64,000 bases of DNA from assembly GCF_014648915.1 (NCBI RefSeq), contig NZ_BMSA01000021.1:1-64000 (forward strand), in the 5' to 3' direction. The translations under genes were made by a program, and so were the position numbers. The notes under the pieces are model-generated. The model searched no databases, had not been told where the DNA came from, and worked only from the letters and a program-made list of their open reading frames with translations. Positions 32,812 through 40,847 of this stretch are shown piece after piece. Numbering within the stretch: the first letter of the stretch is position 1; every line of letters starts with the position of its first letter. This stretch comes from Streptomyces phaeofaciens. Its GTDB lineage: Bacteria > Actinomycetota > Actinomycetes > Streptomycetales > Streptomycetaceae.

Positions 32812-33792
32812 ATGCATGCGATCACGATTCCCGAACCTGGTGGTCCCGAGGCGCTGGTGTGGGACGAGGTCCCCGACCCCGTACCCGGCGAGGGCGAGGT
32901 GCTGGTCGAGGTGGCGGCCGGCGCCGTGAACCGCGCCGACATCCTTCAGCGGCAGGGCTTCTACGACCCGCCGCCGGGCGCGTCCCCCTACCCCGGTCTG
33001 GAGTGCTCCGGCCGGATCGTCGCGCTCGGCCCGGGGGCGTCCGGCTGGGCGGTCGGCGACGAGGTGTGCGCGCTGCTGGCGGGCGGTGGTTACGCCGAGA
33101 AGGTCGCCGTCCCGGCGGGCCAGCTGCTGCCCGTGCCCGAGGGCGTCGACCTCGTCCGGGCCGCCGCGCTCCCCGAGGTGACCTGCACGGTCTGGTCGAA
33201 CGTGTTCATGGTCTCCCACCTCCGTCCCGGCGAGACGCTGCTGGTGCACGGCGGTTCCAGTGGCATCGGCACGATGGCGATCCAGCTCGCCAAGGCCGTC
33301 GGCGCGCGGGTCGCGGTCACCGCGGGCACCAAGGAGAAGCTCGACCGGTGTGCCGAGCTGGGCGCGGACATCCTGATCGACTATCGCGAGCAGGACTTCG
33401 TCGCCGAGCTGAAGGCGGCCACCGGCGGCGCCGGGGCCGACGTCATCCTCGACAACATGGGCGCGCAGTACCTGGACCGCAACGTCCGTGCCCTCGCGGT
33501 CAACGGCCGCCTCGCGATCATCGGGATGCAGGGCGGCGTCAAGGGCGAGCTGAACATCGGCGCCCTGCTCGCCAAGCGTGCCGCGATCAGCGCGACCTCG
33601 CTGCGGGCCCGGCCGCTGTCGGAGAAGACGGCGATCGTCGCGGCCGTGCGCGAACACGTCTGGCCGCTGATCGAGGGCGGCCATGTGCGGCCCGTCGTGG
33701 ACCGCGAGATCCCGCTGCCCGACGCGGCCGCCGCGCACCGGATCGTGGAGGAGAGCGGTCACGTGGGCAAGGTCCTGCTGGTCAGGCCGTAG
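32812..33792 (+). CDS. NAD(P)H-quinone oxidoreductase, PIG3 type
   Basis: A 326-residue medium-chain dehydrogenase without zinc ligands: PEPGGPEALVWDEVPDPVPG, AGAVNRADILQRQGFYDPPP, PYPGLECSGRIVALG and the NADPH-binding LLVHGGSSGIGTMAIQLAK. This is the PIG3/quinone-reductase subgroup, which reduces quinones and similar electrophiles. It is a single gene, divergent from the ABC operon. It starts at ATG 32812 with TAGCGTCC near the -10 position. Confidence 0.92.
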   Translation: MHAITIPEPGGPEALVWDEVPDPVPGEGEVLVEVAAGAVNRADILQRQGFYDPPPGASPYPGLECSGRIVALGPGASGWAVGDEVCALLAGGGYAEKVAVPAGQLLPVPEGVDLVRAAALPEVTCTVWSNVFMVSHLRPGETLLVHGGSSGIGTMAIQLAKAVGARVAVTAGTKEKLDRCAELGADILIDYREQDFVAELKAATGGAGADVILDNMGAQYLDRNVRALAVNGRLAIIGMQGGVKGELNIGALLAKRAAISATSLRARPLSEKTAIVAAVREHVWPLIEGGHVRPVVDREIPLPDAAAAHRIVEESGHVGKVLLVRP

Positions 33793-33815
33793 GCGGACAC
33801 GACCTGGCGGTCCGG

Positions 33816-34691
33816 TCAGCCGCGGCGCAGCCGCAGGGCGGCGAGGCCGAGGGCCATCCCGAGCCCGATGAGGACCAGTCCGCTGCCCAGCGGCAGGATC
33901 CGCAGCACGGGCCCCTCGGCCCGCTCCCCCTGTGCGGCCGCCTGCCCCAACCCCTCCTGGGCCGGCGGGGAGGTCGCGGGGGCGACGGCGGCGTCGTGCG
34001 GCCCGTCGTCGCTGTCCGTCCGGCCGCCCGTCCCGCCGTCGGGGTCCGTGTCGGTCTGGGTGTCGGTCTCGGTGTCGTTGTACGTCTCCGCCGCGTCGCC
34101 GTCGTCCCGGCCGCTCTCCTCCTCGTCGCCGTCGTCCGCCCGCCCCGGCCGCTCCCGTCCCTCTCCCGCGCGGCTGCCGGCCCGGTCGGGGGAGGGAGAG
34201 GAGGAGGCCGATGCCGATGCCGAGGAGGGCGAGGCGGAGGGGAACCCCGGTCTCCCCGACGGAGAGCCGCTGCCGTACGGCGATGGGGACCCGTACGTCG
34301 ATGGGGACCCGTACGTCGATGGGGACCCGTACGTCGATGGGGACCTGTAGGTCGATCCGGACCCGTGCGTCGGCGCGGGCCTTTCCGATGACGCGGACCA
34401 GTGCGTGGATCCGGACCTGGGCTGCGATCCGGACCTGTGCGGTGCCGCGGACCTGTGCGGTGCCGCGGACCGGTGTGTCGATCCGGACCCGTGCGTCGAA
34501 GCGGACCCGTGCGTCGAAGCGGACCCGTGCGTCGATCCCGACCCGTACGTCGACCCGGACCCGTACGTGGACGACGTGCCGTACGTCGACACGGCCGCGT
34601 AGGCCAAAGCGCCCCCGTACGACGGAACGCCGGCGTAGGGCGCCGCGACGATCACTCCCACCGCACACAATCCCCGCCGCCATGGAGTCAC
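33816..34691 (-). CDS. Repeat-rich secreted or wall protein with C-terminal membrane anchor
   Basis: A 291-residue protein with a signal-like N-terminus (WRRGLCAVGVIVAAPYAGV), then about 110 residues of tandem five/six-residue repeats of the form GS-x-ST-Y/H, a Ser/Ala stretch, a Thr/Asp-rich acidic region (TETDTQTDTDPDGG) and a C-terminal hydrophobic helix (LPLGSGLVLIGLGMALGLAA) ending in Arg residues. The last part is like an LAxTG-less sortase or membrane-stop tail. GTG 34691 has GGGAGGGGG 9 bases upstream. Function unknown; it looks like a surface spacer protein. Confidence 0.65.
   Translation of the reverse strand: MTPWRRGLCAVGVIVAAPYAGVPSYGGALAYAAVSTYGTSSTYGSGSTYGSGSTHGSASTHGSASTHGSGSTHRSAAPHRSAAPHRSGSQPRSGSTHWSASSERPAPTHGSGSTYRSPSTYGSPSTYGSPSTYGSPSPYGSGSPSGRPGFPSASPSSASASASSSPSPDRAGSRAGEGRERPGRADDGDEEESGRDDGDAAETYNDTETDTQTDTDPDGGTGGRTDSDDGPHDAAVAPATSPPAQEGLGQAAAQGERAEGPVLRILPLGSGLVLIGLGMALGLAALRLRRG
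34260..34600. repeat. Short tandem repeats inside the surface-protein gene
   Basis: Repeats include four near-identical 18-bp units GGGGACCCGTACGTCGAT (34287-34345) and a run of 18-bp units built on GCGGACCCGTGCGTCGA or CCGGACCCGTACGT (34430-34570). On the coding strand they specify GSPSTY and GSASTH blocks. The array is expected to vary in length between strains. Confidence 0.8.
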
Positions 34692-34854
34692 GTCCGTGAC
34701 CCCCTCCCGGTGTCCAGCCGCCCAGAGAAGACGCCATAAGCCTCACATCGGCGGCATATGCCTGCATCTCGGACTGCGCCGAACGGAAACGGTGGATCAC
34801 CCTGCGCAGGGGGCACCACGGTGATGAGGTGGGGGCGTGCGAGAGAATGACGGT

Positions 34855-35400
34855 ATGGAGATGCCGAGGAACGATAGGTCGTCGGAGACCGCCCAGAAGA
34901 TCCTGGTCGTGGGCCAGGACGGTATGGCGCTCGGCGGCGTCGACGCCGACGAGGACTCCCGCGAGATTCCGGTGACGGAGCAGGTCGAGCAGCCCGCGAA
35001 GGTCATGCGGATCGGCAGCATGATCAAGCAGCTGCTGGAGGAGGTGCGCGCGGCTCCCCTGGACGAGGCGAGCCGGGCCCGGCTCAAGGAGATCCACGCC
35101 AGTTCGGTGAAGGAGCTGGAGGACGGCCTGGCACCGGAGCTGGTCGAGGAGCTGGAGCGGCTCTCCCTGCCGTTCAACGAGGACTCCACGCCGAGCGACG
35201 CGGAACTGCGGATCGCCCAGGCCCAGTTGGTCGGCTGGCTGGAGGGCCTCTTCCACGGCATCCAGACCACGCTGTTCGCCCAGCAGATGGCCGCGCGCGC
35301 CCAGTTGGAGCAGATGCGCCGCGCGCTGCCGCCGGGTGTGAGCCACGAGGGCGGCGACGACCCGCGCGCGGGCGGCCGCACGGGAGGCCCGTACCTCTAG
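34855..35400 (+). CDS. bpa: Bacterial proteasome activator (Bpa/PafE family)
   Basis: A 181-residue helical protein: PAKVMRIGSMIKQLLEEVRA, ARLKEIHASSVKELEDGLAP, SDAELRIAQAQLVGWLEGLF and FHGIQTTLFAQQMAARAQL. It ends GGPYL, close to the GQYL tail with which PafE docks into the 20S proteasome alpha-ring. The protein forms an ATP-independent ring that opens the gate for unfolded proteins. Start at 34855 is chosen for GAGAG 9 bases upstream; GTG 34837 and ATG 34861 are alternatives. A terminator follows at 35445. Confidence 0.92.
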   Translation: MEMPRNDRSSETAQKILVVGQDGMALGGVDADEDSREIPVTEQVEQPAKVMRIGSMIKQLLEEVRAAPLDEASRARLKEIHASSVKELEDGLAPELVEELERLSLPFNEDSTPSDAELRIAQAQLVGWLEGLFHGIQTTLFAQQMAARAQLEQMRRALPPGVSHEGGDDPRAGGRTGGPYL

Positions 35401-35444
35401 CCCGTACCGCCGGCCCGTACCTCTAGCCCGTACTTGTGCCCACG

Positions 35445-35477
35445 AAGGGCCCGGCAGCGACTGCTGCGGGGCCCTTT
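35445..35477 (+). terminator. Terminator after bpa
   Basis: A 14-bp stem with one mismatch, AAGGGCCC-x-GGCAGC paired with GCTGC-x-GGGCCCTT, a GACT loop and a short T-rich tail (TTTCTC). It lies between bpa and the convergent kinase gene and could serve both. Confidence 0.75.
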
Positions 35478-35504
35478 CTCATGACCGACCGGCCGACGCG
35501 GGTG

Positions 35505-37136
35505 TCAGGACGCCGGGTTGCCCGTCGACACGCTCAGCTCGATCTCCGGCATGTCGTCCGGGTCGACGTCCGTACCGGCGGAGGGGAACTGGTCCATGAC
35601 CGCGCCCTCGCCGTACGTGTTCTCGTCGTATTCCTTGATGCTGATCCGCCAGCCGGCGGCCTGGAAGCACTCCTTGACCGAGTCGATGTACTTGAACTTG
35701 AAGTTCGGCATCCGGATCTTGTCGGGGTCGTTGTACGACTCGGACGGCTCGGAGCACTCGGTCGGGTCGATCGTCTTGGACGGGTCGGGGCCGCGGTAGT
35801 CCGCCGCCTTCGATGCTGACGCGGAGGCGGTGACCTCGACGTTCTCGCCCTTGTCGTCCGGATCGTCGCCGTTGACCGCGAGGCTGCCGATGAGCGCGCC
35901 GACCGCCACCACGGCGACGATGGCGGACCCGACGATCATCTGCTTGCCGCCCTGACGCCCGCCGCCCGAGGGAACCGAGGTCGGGGGCTGCGGGCTGAGG
36001 TTGTACGCCGGAGGCGTGTGCGGGCCCTGTTGGTGGCCGTAGGCCGGAGCGGGCGTCTGGTAGCCCTGCTGCGGATAGCCGTAGGAGGCGGGGGCCGGCG
36101 TGCCGTACGGGTTCGGGTTCGGGGCCGGCTGATACGGCGTCTGGACGTTGCCCATCGACGGCGGGGTGCCCTGGCCGACCGGCGGGAACACGGCGGAGCC
36201 GACGCCGGAACCGCTCTGCGTGGGCACGCCCGGGACGATGCTCGGCGGGGCCGCCTGGAAGGAGGCCGCCACCCGCAGACACTCGTCGCGCATGGACTCG
36301 GCGGTCGGGAAGCGCTCGTTCGGGTTCTTCTTCAGCGCGCGGGCGACGAGCGCGTCCAGCGCGGGCGGCAGCGCCCGGTTGATGGACGAGGGCGCGACCG
36401 GCTCCTCCTGCACATGGGCGTACGCGATCGCCAGCGGCGAGTCCGCGTCGAACGGCAGCCGCCCGGTGACCAGTTGGAACAGCATGATGCCGACCGAGTA
36501 CAGGTCGGAGCGGGCGTCCACGGCACGGCCCAGGGCCTGCTCGGGGGAGAGGTACTGCGGGGTGCCGACGACCATGCCGGTCTGCGTCATCGAGGTGACG
36601 CCGGACTGCATCGCGCGGGCGATGCCGAAGTCCATGACCTTGACCACACCGCGCTTGGTCATCATCACGTTGCCGGGCTTGATGTCGCGGTGGACCAGCC
36701 CCATTTCGTGGCTGATCTCCAGCGCCGCCAGCACATCCGCGGTGATCTTCAGCGCCTTGTCGGCGGGCATCGCGCCCTGCTGCCGTACGTCCTCGTCGAG
36801 CACCGAGCCGAGCGGGCGGCCCTCGATGTACTCCATGACGATGTACGGGGTCGTCAGACCGCCGAGGTCGTCCTCACCGGTGTCGAAGACCGAGACGATA
36901 TTGGTGTGGGTGAGCTTGGCCACTGCCTGGGCCTCGCGGCGGAAACGCTCGCGGAACGCCTGCTCACGGCCCAGTTCGGTGTGGAGTGTCTTGATCGCGA
37001 CCTGCCGGTCGAGCACGCTGTCGTACGCCAGGTGGACCGAGGCCATGCCGCCCTCGCCGAGCAAGTCGCGCAGCTGATAGCGGCCGCCGGCCAGCGCCCG
37101 CCCCGCGTACCGGCCCTGTGCGCCGTCCTGGCTCAT
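35505..37136 (-). CDS. Ser/Thr protein kinase with one PASTA domain
   Basis: A 543-residue membrane kinase: Gly loop LLGEGGMASVH, catalytic Lys in VAIKTL, HRDIKPGNVMM, DFGIAR, and activation segment GTPQYLSPEQAL. A Pro/Gln/Tyr-rich linker follows (about 300-380), then one TM helix (IVGSAIVAVVAVGALIGSLAV) and a C-terminal PASTA domain (MPNFKFKYIDSVKECFQAAG). PASTA domains sense peptidoglycan fragments or lipid II, so it probably links wall state to phosphorylation. It is divergent from a second kinase gene. Confidence 0.94.
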   Translation of the reverse strand: MSQDGAQGRYAGRALAGGRYQLRDLLGEGGMASVHLAYDSVLDRQVAIKTLHTELGREQAFRERFRREAQAVAKLTHTNIVSVFDTGEDDLGGLTTPYIVMEYIEGRPLGSVLDEDVRQQGAMPADKALKITADVLAALEISHEMGLVHRDIKPGNVMMTKRGVVKVMDFGIARAMQSGVTSMTQTGMVVGTPQYLSPEQALGRAVDARSDLYSVGIMLFQLVTGRLPFDADSPLAIAYAHVQEEPVAPSSINRALPPALDALVARALKKNPNERFPTAESMRDECLRVAASFQAAPPSIVPGVPTQSGSGVGSAVFPPVGQGTPPSMGNVQTPYQPAPNPNPYGTPAPASYGYPQQGYQTPAPAYGHQQGPHTPPAYNLSPQPPTSVPSGGGRQGGKQMIVGSAIVAVVAVGALIGSLAVNGDDPDDKGENVEVTASASASKAADYRGPDPSKTIDPTECSEPSESYNDPDKIRMPNFKFKYIDSVKECFQAAGWRISIKEYDENTYGEGAVMDQFPSAGTDVDPDDMPEIELSVSTGNPAS

Positions 37137-37437
37137 GTTCTGCGTCCCCCGTAGGCCTTCAGGCGCCGTTGACTGTCGTGCTGCCGTTGACTGCCGTTGA
37201 TCGAAAGTGCTATTCCCGGCCAAGTCTGCCGCAGGGCACTGACACGTCAAGCTCGGTGCCCGTTCCGTGACCCTACGAGAAAGAAGCGTCGCGGAAGCGT
37301 TACAGGTGCCGTACGGCCGGTACACGGGATTTGCACGCCGCCCGGGAGTACGGGTTTGATGACCGGTCTGTCTCGGGCCGGCAGGGGGGCTCGTCAGGGG
37401 CTCGCCCCGGACCGGCGGCTTGCGCGGAGGCTGTAGC
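37137..37437. other. Divergent promoter region between two kinase genes
   Basis: This 301-base gene-free stretch holds a near-direct repeat of GCCGTTGACTG (about 37166-37200) close to the PASTA kinase start, and a GGAGG ribosome-binding site at 37426-37430 for the plus-strand kinase. TTGACT within the repeats could be -35 elements. I see no RNA gene or mobile element. Confidence 0.4.
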
Positions 37438-39093
37438 GTGGCCGACGGAGACCGTAACAACACCGCGCACCGCGGGCAGAAACGACGGCGAGGACTGATG
37501 GCACAGCAGCAGCGCGCCCAGGGCCCGTCCGACCCCGAGGCGACTGGCGGCGGTATGTCGGACGCGCCGGAGAACTGGGGCAACGGCGGACTGGTCGGTG
37601 ACGGCCGGTACCGGCTGACGCACAGACTCGGCAGGGGCGGCATGGCCGAGGTGTTCGCGGCCGAGGACGTACGTCTGGGCCGCACCGTCGCGGTGAAGCT
37701 GCTGCGTGCCGATCTCGCCGAGGACCCGGTGTCCAAGGCCCGCTTCACCCGCGAGGCCCAGTCGGTGGCCGGCCTCAACCACCATGCGATCGTCGCCGTG
37801 TACGACTCCGGCGAGGACTTCGTGGGCGGCCAGAGCGTGCCGTACATCGTCATGGAGATCGTCGAGGGCCGCACGATCCGCGACCTCCTCCTCAACGCCG
37901 ACGCGCCGGGGCCCGAGCAGGCCCTGATCATCGTCTCCGGGGTGCTGGAGGCGCTCGCCTACTCGCACCAGCACGGCATCGTGCACCGCGACATCAAGCC
38001 CGCGAACGTGATCATCACGCACAACGGCGCCGTCAAGGTGATGGACTTCGGTATCGCGCGCGCCCTGCACGGCGCGTCCACCACGATGACGCAGACCGGC
38101 ATGGTCATGGGCACCCCGCAGTACCTCTCCCCGGAGCAGGCGCTCGGCAAGGCCGTCGACTACCGCTCCGACCTGTACGCGACGGGCTGCCTGCTCTACG
38201 AACTCCTCGCGCTGCGCCCCCCGTTCACCGGCGAGACCCCGCTGTCGGTGGTCTACCAGCACGTGCAGGACATCCCGGTGCCGCCGTCGCAGACCTCGCA
38301 GGGCGTGTGCCCGCCGGAGCTCGACGGGCTCGTCATGCGCTCCCTCGCCAAGGACCCGGACGACCGGTTCCAGACGGCCGAGGAGATGCGCGGCCTCGTC
38401 CAGTACGGCCTCCAGATGCTGTACGACCAGGGCGCCCACACCGGCACCTGGAACACCGGCCCGGTCACCGCGCACGACGGCCGCGGGGCGGCGGGCGGTT
38501 TCGCGAGCACGACGGCGCTCCCGCACCACGACGGCGCCCACACCTCGCAGATCCCGCAGCCGATCCTGCCGACGGGCTACGGCAACAACGACGACGGCGG
38601 CTTCGAGGGACACGGCAACCGGGGCAGCGGCCGCGGCAAGCTGTGGATCCTGGCCGTGCTCGCGGTGATCGCCATCGCCGCGGGTGTCGCGCTCGCGCTG
38701 AACAACCAGAACACGGGCGGCAGCGGCGACGCCGACACGACGCCGTCGCCGAGCACCTCGCAGTCCGCGAGCGACGACACCGAGAGCGAGACGCCGACCG
38801 ACGAGGCCTCGGACGACAGCTCCGACGACACCTCGGACGACGGCACGGGCTCGGACTCCGGCTCGAACTACTCGCCGTCGTACAGCCCTTCGTACACGCC
38901 GTCGTACACGCCGTCCGATCCGGCCACCAGCGAGCCGTCGGAAGAGGAGACGGATCCGCAGCCCTCGGAGGAGCCCTCGGACCCGGAGACGAGCGACCCG
39001 GGGACGGACGGCGGCAGCGAGGGCACGTCGGAGGGCACGTCGACCGGCACGGACCAGGGCAGCACCAGCCTGGGTGCCGGACTCGGCGGCTGA
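37438..39093 (+). CDS. Ser/Thr protein kinase with acidic Ser/Thr-rich extracellular tail
   Basis: A 551-residue kinase: LGRGGMAEVFAAEDVRLG, AVKLL, HRDIKPANVII, DFGIARAL, GTPQYLSPEQALG. After the kinase domain comes a His/Gly-rich linker, one TM helix (LWILAVLAVIAIAAGVALAL) and a 130-residue extracellular tail dominated by Ser, Thr, Asp, Glu and Pro (including repeats of SPSYTPSY type) with no PASTA domain. GTG 37438 follows GGAGG at 7 bases; ATG 37498 is an alternative. Kinase regions of the two neighbours are alike, so they arose by duplication but sense different things. Confidence 0.93.
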   Translation: MADGDRNNTAHRGQKRRRGLMAQQQRAQGPSDPEATGGGMSDAPENWGNGGLVGDGRYRLTHRLGRGGMAEVFAAEDVRLGRTVAVKLLRADLAEDPVSKARFTREAQSVAGLNHHAIVAVYDSGEDFVGGQSVPYIVMEIVEGRTIRDLLLNADAPGPEQALIIVSGVLEALAYSHQHGIVHRDIKPANVIITHNGAVKVMDFGIARALHGASTTMTQTGMVMGTPQYLSPEQALGKAVDYRSDLYATGCLLYELLALRPPFTGETPLSVVYQHVQDIPVPPSQTSQGVCPPELDGLVMRSLAKDPDDRFQTAEEMRGLVQYGLQMLYDQGAHTGTWNTGPVTAHDGRGAAGGFASTTALPHHDGAHTSQIPQPILPTGYGNNDDGGFEGHGNRGSGRGKLWILAVLAVIAIAAGVALALNNQNTGGSGDADTTPSPSTSQSASDDTESETPTDEASDDSSDDTSDDGTGSDSGSNYSPSYSPSYTPSYTPSDPATSEPSEEETDPQPSEEPSDPETSDPGTDGGSEGTSEGTSTGTDQGSTSLGAGLGG

Positions 39094-39112
39094 CCCGGCG
39101 GACGACCACTCC

Positions 39113-39163
39113 ACGACCACGCGCGCGGGGGCCCGGAACAGGGCTCCACGCGCGCGTGGTCGT
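39113..39163 (+). terminator. Terminator between the kinase and the phosphotransferase
   Basis: A perfect 15-bp stem ACGACCACGCGCGCG (39113-39127) with 39149-39163, a 21-base loop and a following TTTCC. It separates two convergent genes. Confidence 0.78.
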
Positions 39164-39180
39164 TTCCGGGGGTGCCCGGG

Positions 39181-40323
39181 TCAGTCCGCGAACGCTCCGC
39201 ACACCGCGGCGTATTCGCGGGTCCACCAGACGGCCAGGGCCGACGCGGCCGGGAACTGGTCGTCCGCGCGGGTGTCGCCGCGCTCGTAGTGCCAGCGCAG
39301 CATCCAGAAGTCGTTGAGGCGCTCCCACCACACGCGGTGCACGGCCGCGGCCAGCTCCGAGGGGGCCGCCCCGGCCGTACGCCGGTACGCGCGCGCGTAC
39401 GCCCTCGTCTTCGGCAGGTCGAGGGTGCCGTCGGGCCGGACGAAGAAGATCGCGGCGGCGCGGACGGCCTCCTCCGCGCGGGGCCGGACGCCGAGCCGGT
39501 CCCAGTCGACGATCGCGACGGGCGCGTCCCCCTGGTAGAGCAGGTTGAAGGGGTGGAAGTCGCCGTGCACCCACCCGACCCGGTCGCCGTGCGGGGGCCG
39601 TCGGTCCGCGTGCCGTTCCAGCAGCGTGCGGCGCTCCAGGAGGCGGTGGCGGGCCAGCTCGTCGAAGGAGTCGGCCGGGCGGTGCCGGCGGACGCGCGCG
39701 AGGAGGTCGTCGATGAGGGCGAAGGTGTCGGCGGGGTCGGGGACCGTGGTGGCGTGGACGGGCGGAATCCGGGGGGTCGCGGTGGCGTGGGTGGGCGGGG
39801 TGCCGGGAGCGGGCGAGGTGGGGGCGCTCGGAGCGTCGGGGGTGGTGCGCTCCCGCTCGTGCGCCTCGGAGGGCCGTTCCCCGTGGGCCGGCATCACCCG
39901 CTCCAGGCTCGCGTGCACCAGGCCGAGCAGGGCGCCCAGACGGCCGCACAGGGCCGGGGTGAGCTGGGCGCCGTTGCGGTGGCGGCCGTCGATCCAGGGG
40001 TGGAGGGCGTAGGTGTGGCCGCCGACGACGGCGACGGTGCGGCCGTCGCGGCCCGGGAGCGGGGGCGCGACCGGGACGCCCAGGCCGGCCAGGCGCTGGG
40101 TGGCACGGTGCTGGCGGGCGATCGAGGCCGGGTCGGCGGTGTCCGGGTCGACATGCTGCTTGAGGAAGTAGCGGCCCTGGGTGGTGCGCAGCCGGTAGCC
40201 GCGGTTCAGCAGTCCCTGGTCGACCGGTTCGCAGGCGAGCGGGGCGCCGGCGGCGTACCGGCGGAGCAGGGCGCCCAGAGGGGGCGCGTGGGGAAGTGGG
40301 GGTGGTACACAGGAGCGCGGCAC
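39181..40323 (-). CDS. Aminoglycoside phosphotransferase-family kinase
   Basis: A 380-residue APH-fold protein: GRYFLKQHVDP with the ATP-binding Lys, the catalytic loop WVHGDFHPFNLLY (HGDxxxxN), the metal-binding IVDWDRLG, and a proline/threonine-rich insert (about residues 155-190) specific to this protein. It will phosphorylate a small hydroxyl or amine substrate such as choline, homoserine or a sugar; this cannot be told apart. It is a single gene flanked by a terminator and the second bkd control region. Confidence 0.85.
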   Translation of the reverse strand: MPRSCVPPPLPHAPPLGALLRRYAAGAPLACEPVDQGLLNRGYRLRTTQGRYFLKQHVDPDTADPASIARQHRATQRLAGLGVPVAPPLPGRDGRTVAVVGGHTYALHPWIDGRHRNGAQLTPALCGRLGALLGLVHASLERVMPAHGERPSEAHERERTTPDAPSAPTSPAPGTPPTHATATPRIPPVHATTVPDPADTFALIDDLLARVRRHRPADSFDELARHRLLERRTLLERHADRRPPHGDRVGWVHGDFHPFNLLYQGDAPVAIVDWDRLGVRPRAEEAVRAAAIFFVRPDGTLDLPKTRAYARAYRRTAGAAPSELAAAVHRVWWERLNDFWMLRWHYERGDTRADDQFPAASALAVWWTREYAAVCGAFAD

Positions 40324-40521
40324 GCGCCCGATGCTAGGGCACCGAACCCGCTCGTGAGCTGGGAGTTGTCACGGAGAGTCAATATCTGATCACGACTGAT
40401 CGCCCTCCGTCACCCGTGGTCGTGCGGCCCGCGCTCGTCGCCGCTTCCGCGTGCGCGCGGCGATCACTACCGACCGGTAGGGGTCCGCCTTCGCCGGTTC
40501 ATGGTCATGTCGACTCTTCCC

Positions 40522-40620
40522 GTGACCTGGGTCACCGATATAACGTGCCGTTGTTCCGGCCCCCTGCAAGGCTGTGACCAGGAAGAGTTCCTGATTTCGC
40601 GATTTACTTGGAAATCCAAG
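40522..40620. promoter_or_regulatory. Three palindromes in the second bkd control region
   Basis: Within the 524-base gap 40324-40847 are three perfect palindromes: GTGACCTGGGTCAC (40522-40535, next to GATATAACGT, a -10-like box), CAGGAAGAGTTCCTG (40579-40593) and CTTGGAAATCCAAG (40607-40620, with TTT/AAA flanks). Spacing and type suit an Lrp/BkdR-like octamer plus another regulator. The upstream part (40324-40520) shows only a GATC-rich stretch, GATCACGACTGATC. Confidence 0.6.
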
Positions 40621-40766
40621 CAAAAACGCAGGTCAGGAGGGGTTTCACAGAAATGTGGAGCACTGGGTAACGTGCCTGTTGCAGGGCGCTCGCCGGGGCA
40701 CCTGTCACGCCTGCTCCCGACCGGGCCGCACCCACCCTGTGCGTCGGTGGGGGTGCAGGTGAGCCT

Positions 40767-40803
40767 CCCCCAGGCTCCTGAACGGAGCTGGGGGGACCCC
40801 CAG
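40767..40803 (+). other. Two mutually exclusive leader hairpins before the second bkd operon
   Basis: CCCCCA-GCTCC (40767-40778, one bulge) pairs with GGAGC-TGGGGG (40784-40794). The same CTGGGGG (40788-40794) can instead pair with CCCCCAG (40797-40803). This may be an attenuator, but similar CCCCCAG/CTGGGGG blocks recur in Streptomyces spacers, including inside the MITE at 53634, so a dispersed repeat is equally possible. Confidence 0.45.
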
Positions 40804-40847
40804 GCCCCCCGGCGAACCCGGGTAGCCGGACCGACGGAGGAGCACAC

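Noticed and set aside
32704..35346. Long minus-strand open frame across the quinone reductase and bpa
   Set aside because: It is antisense to well-supported genes and low in complexity. Only the 33816-34691 reading frame on that strand has a signal, repeats and an anchor.
40621..40640. parS-like GTTTCACAGAAAT
   Set aside because: The right half lacks GTGAAAC; two or more mismatches to the ParB consensus.
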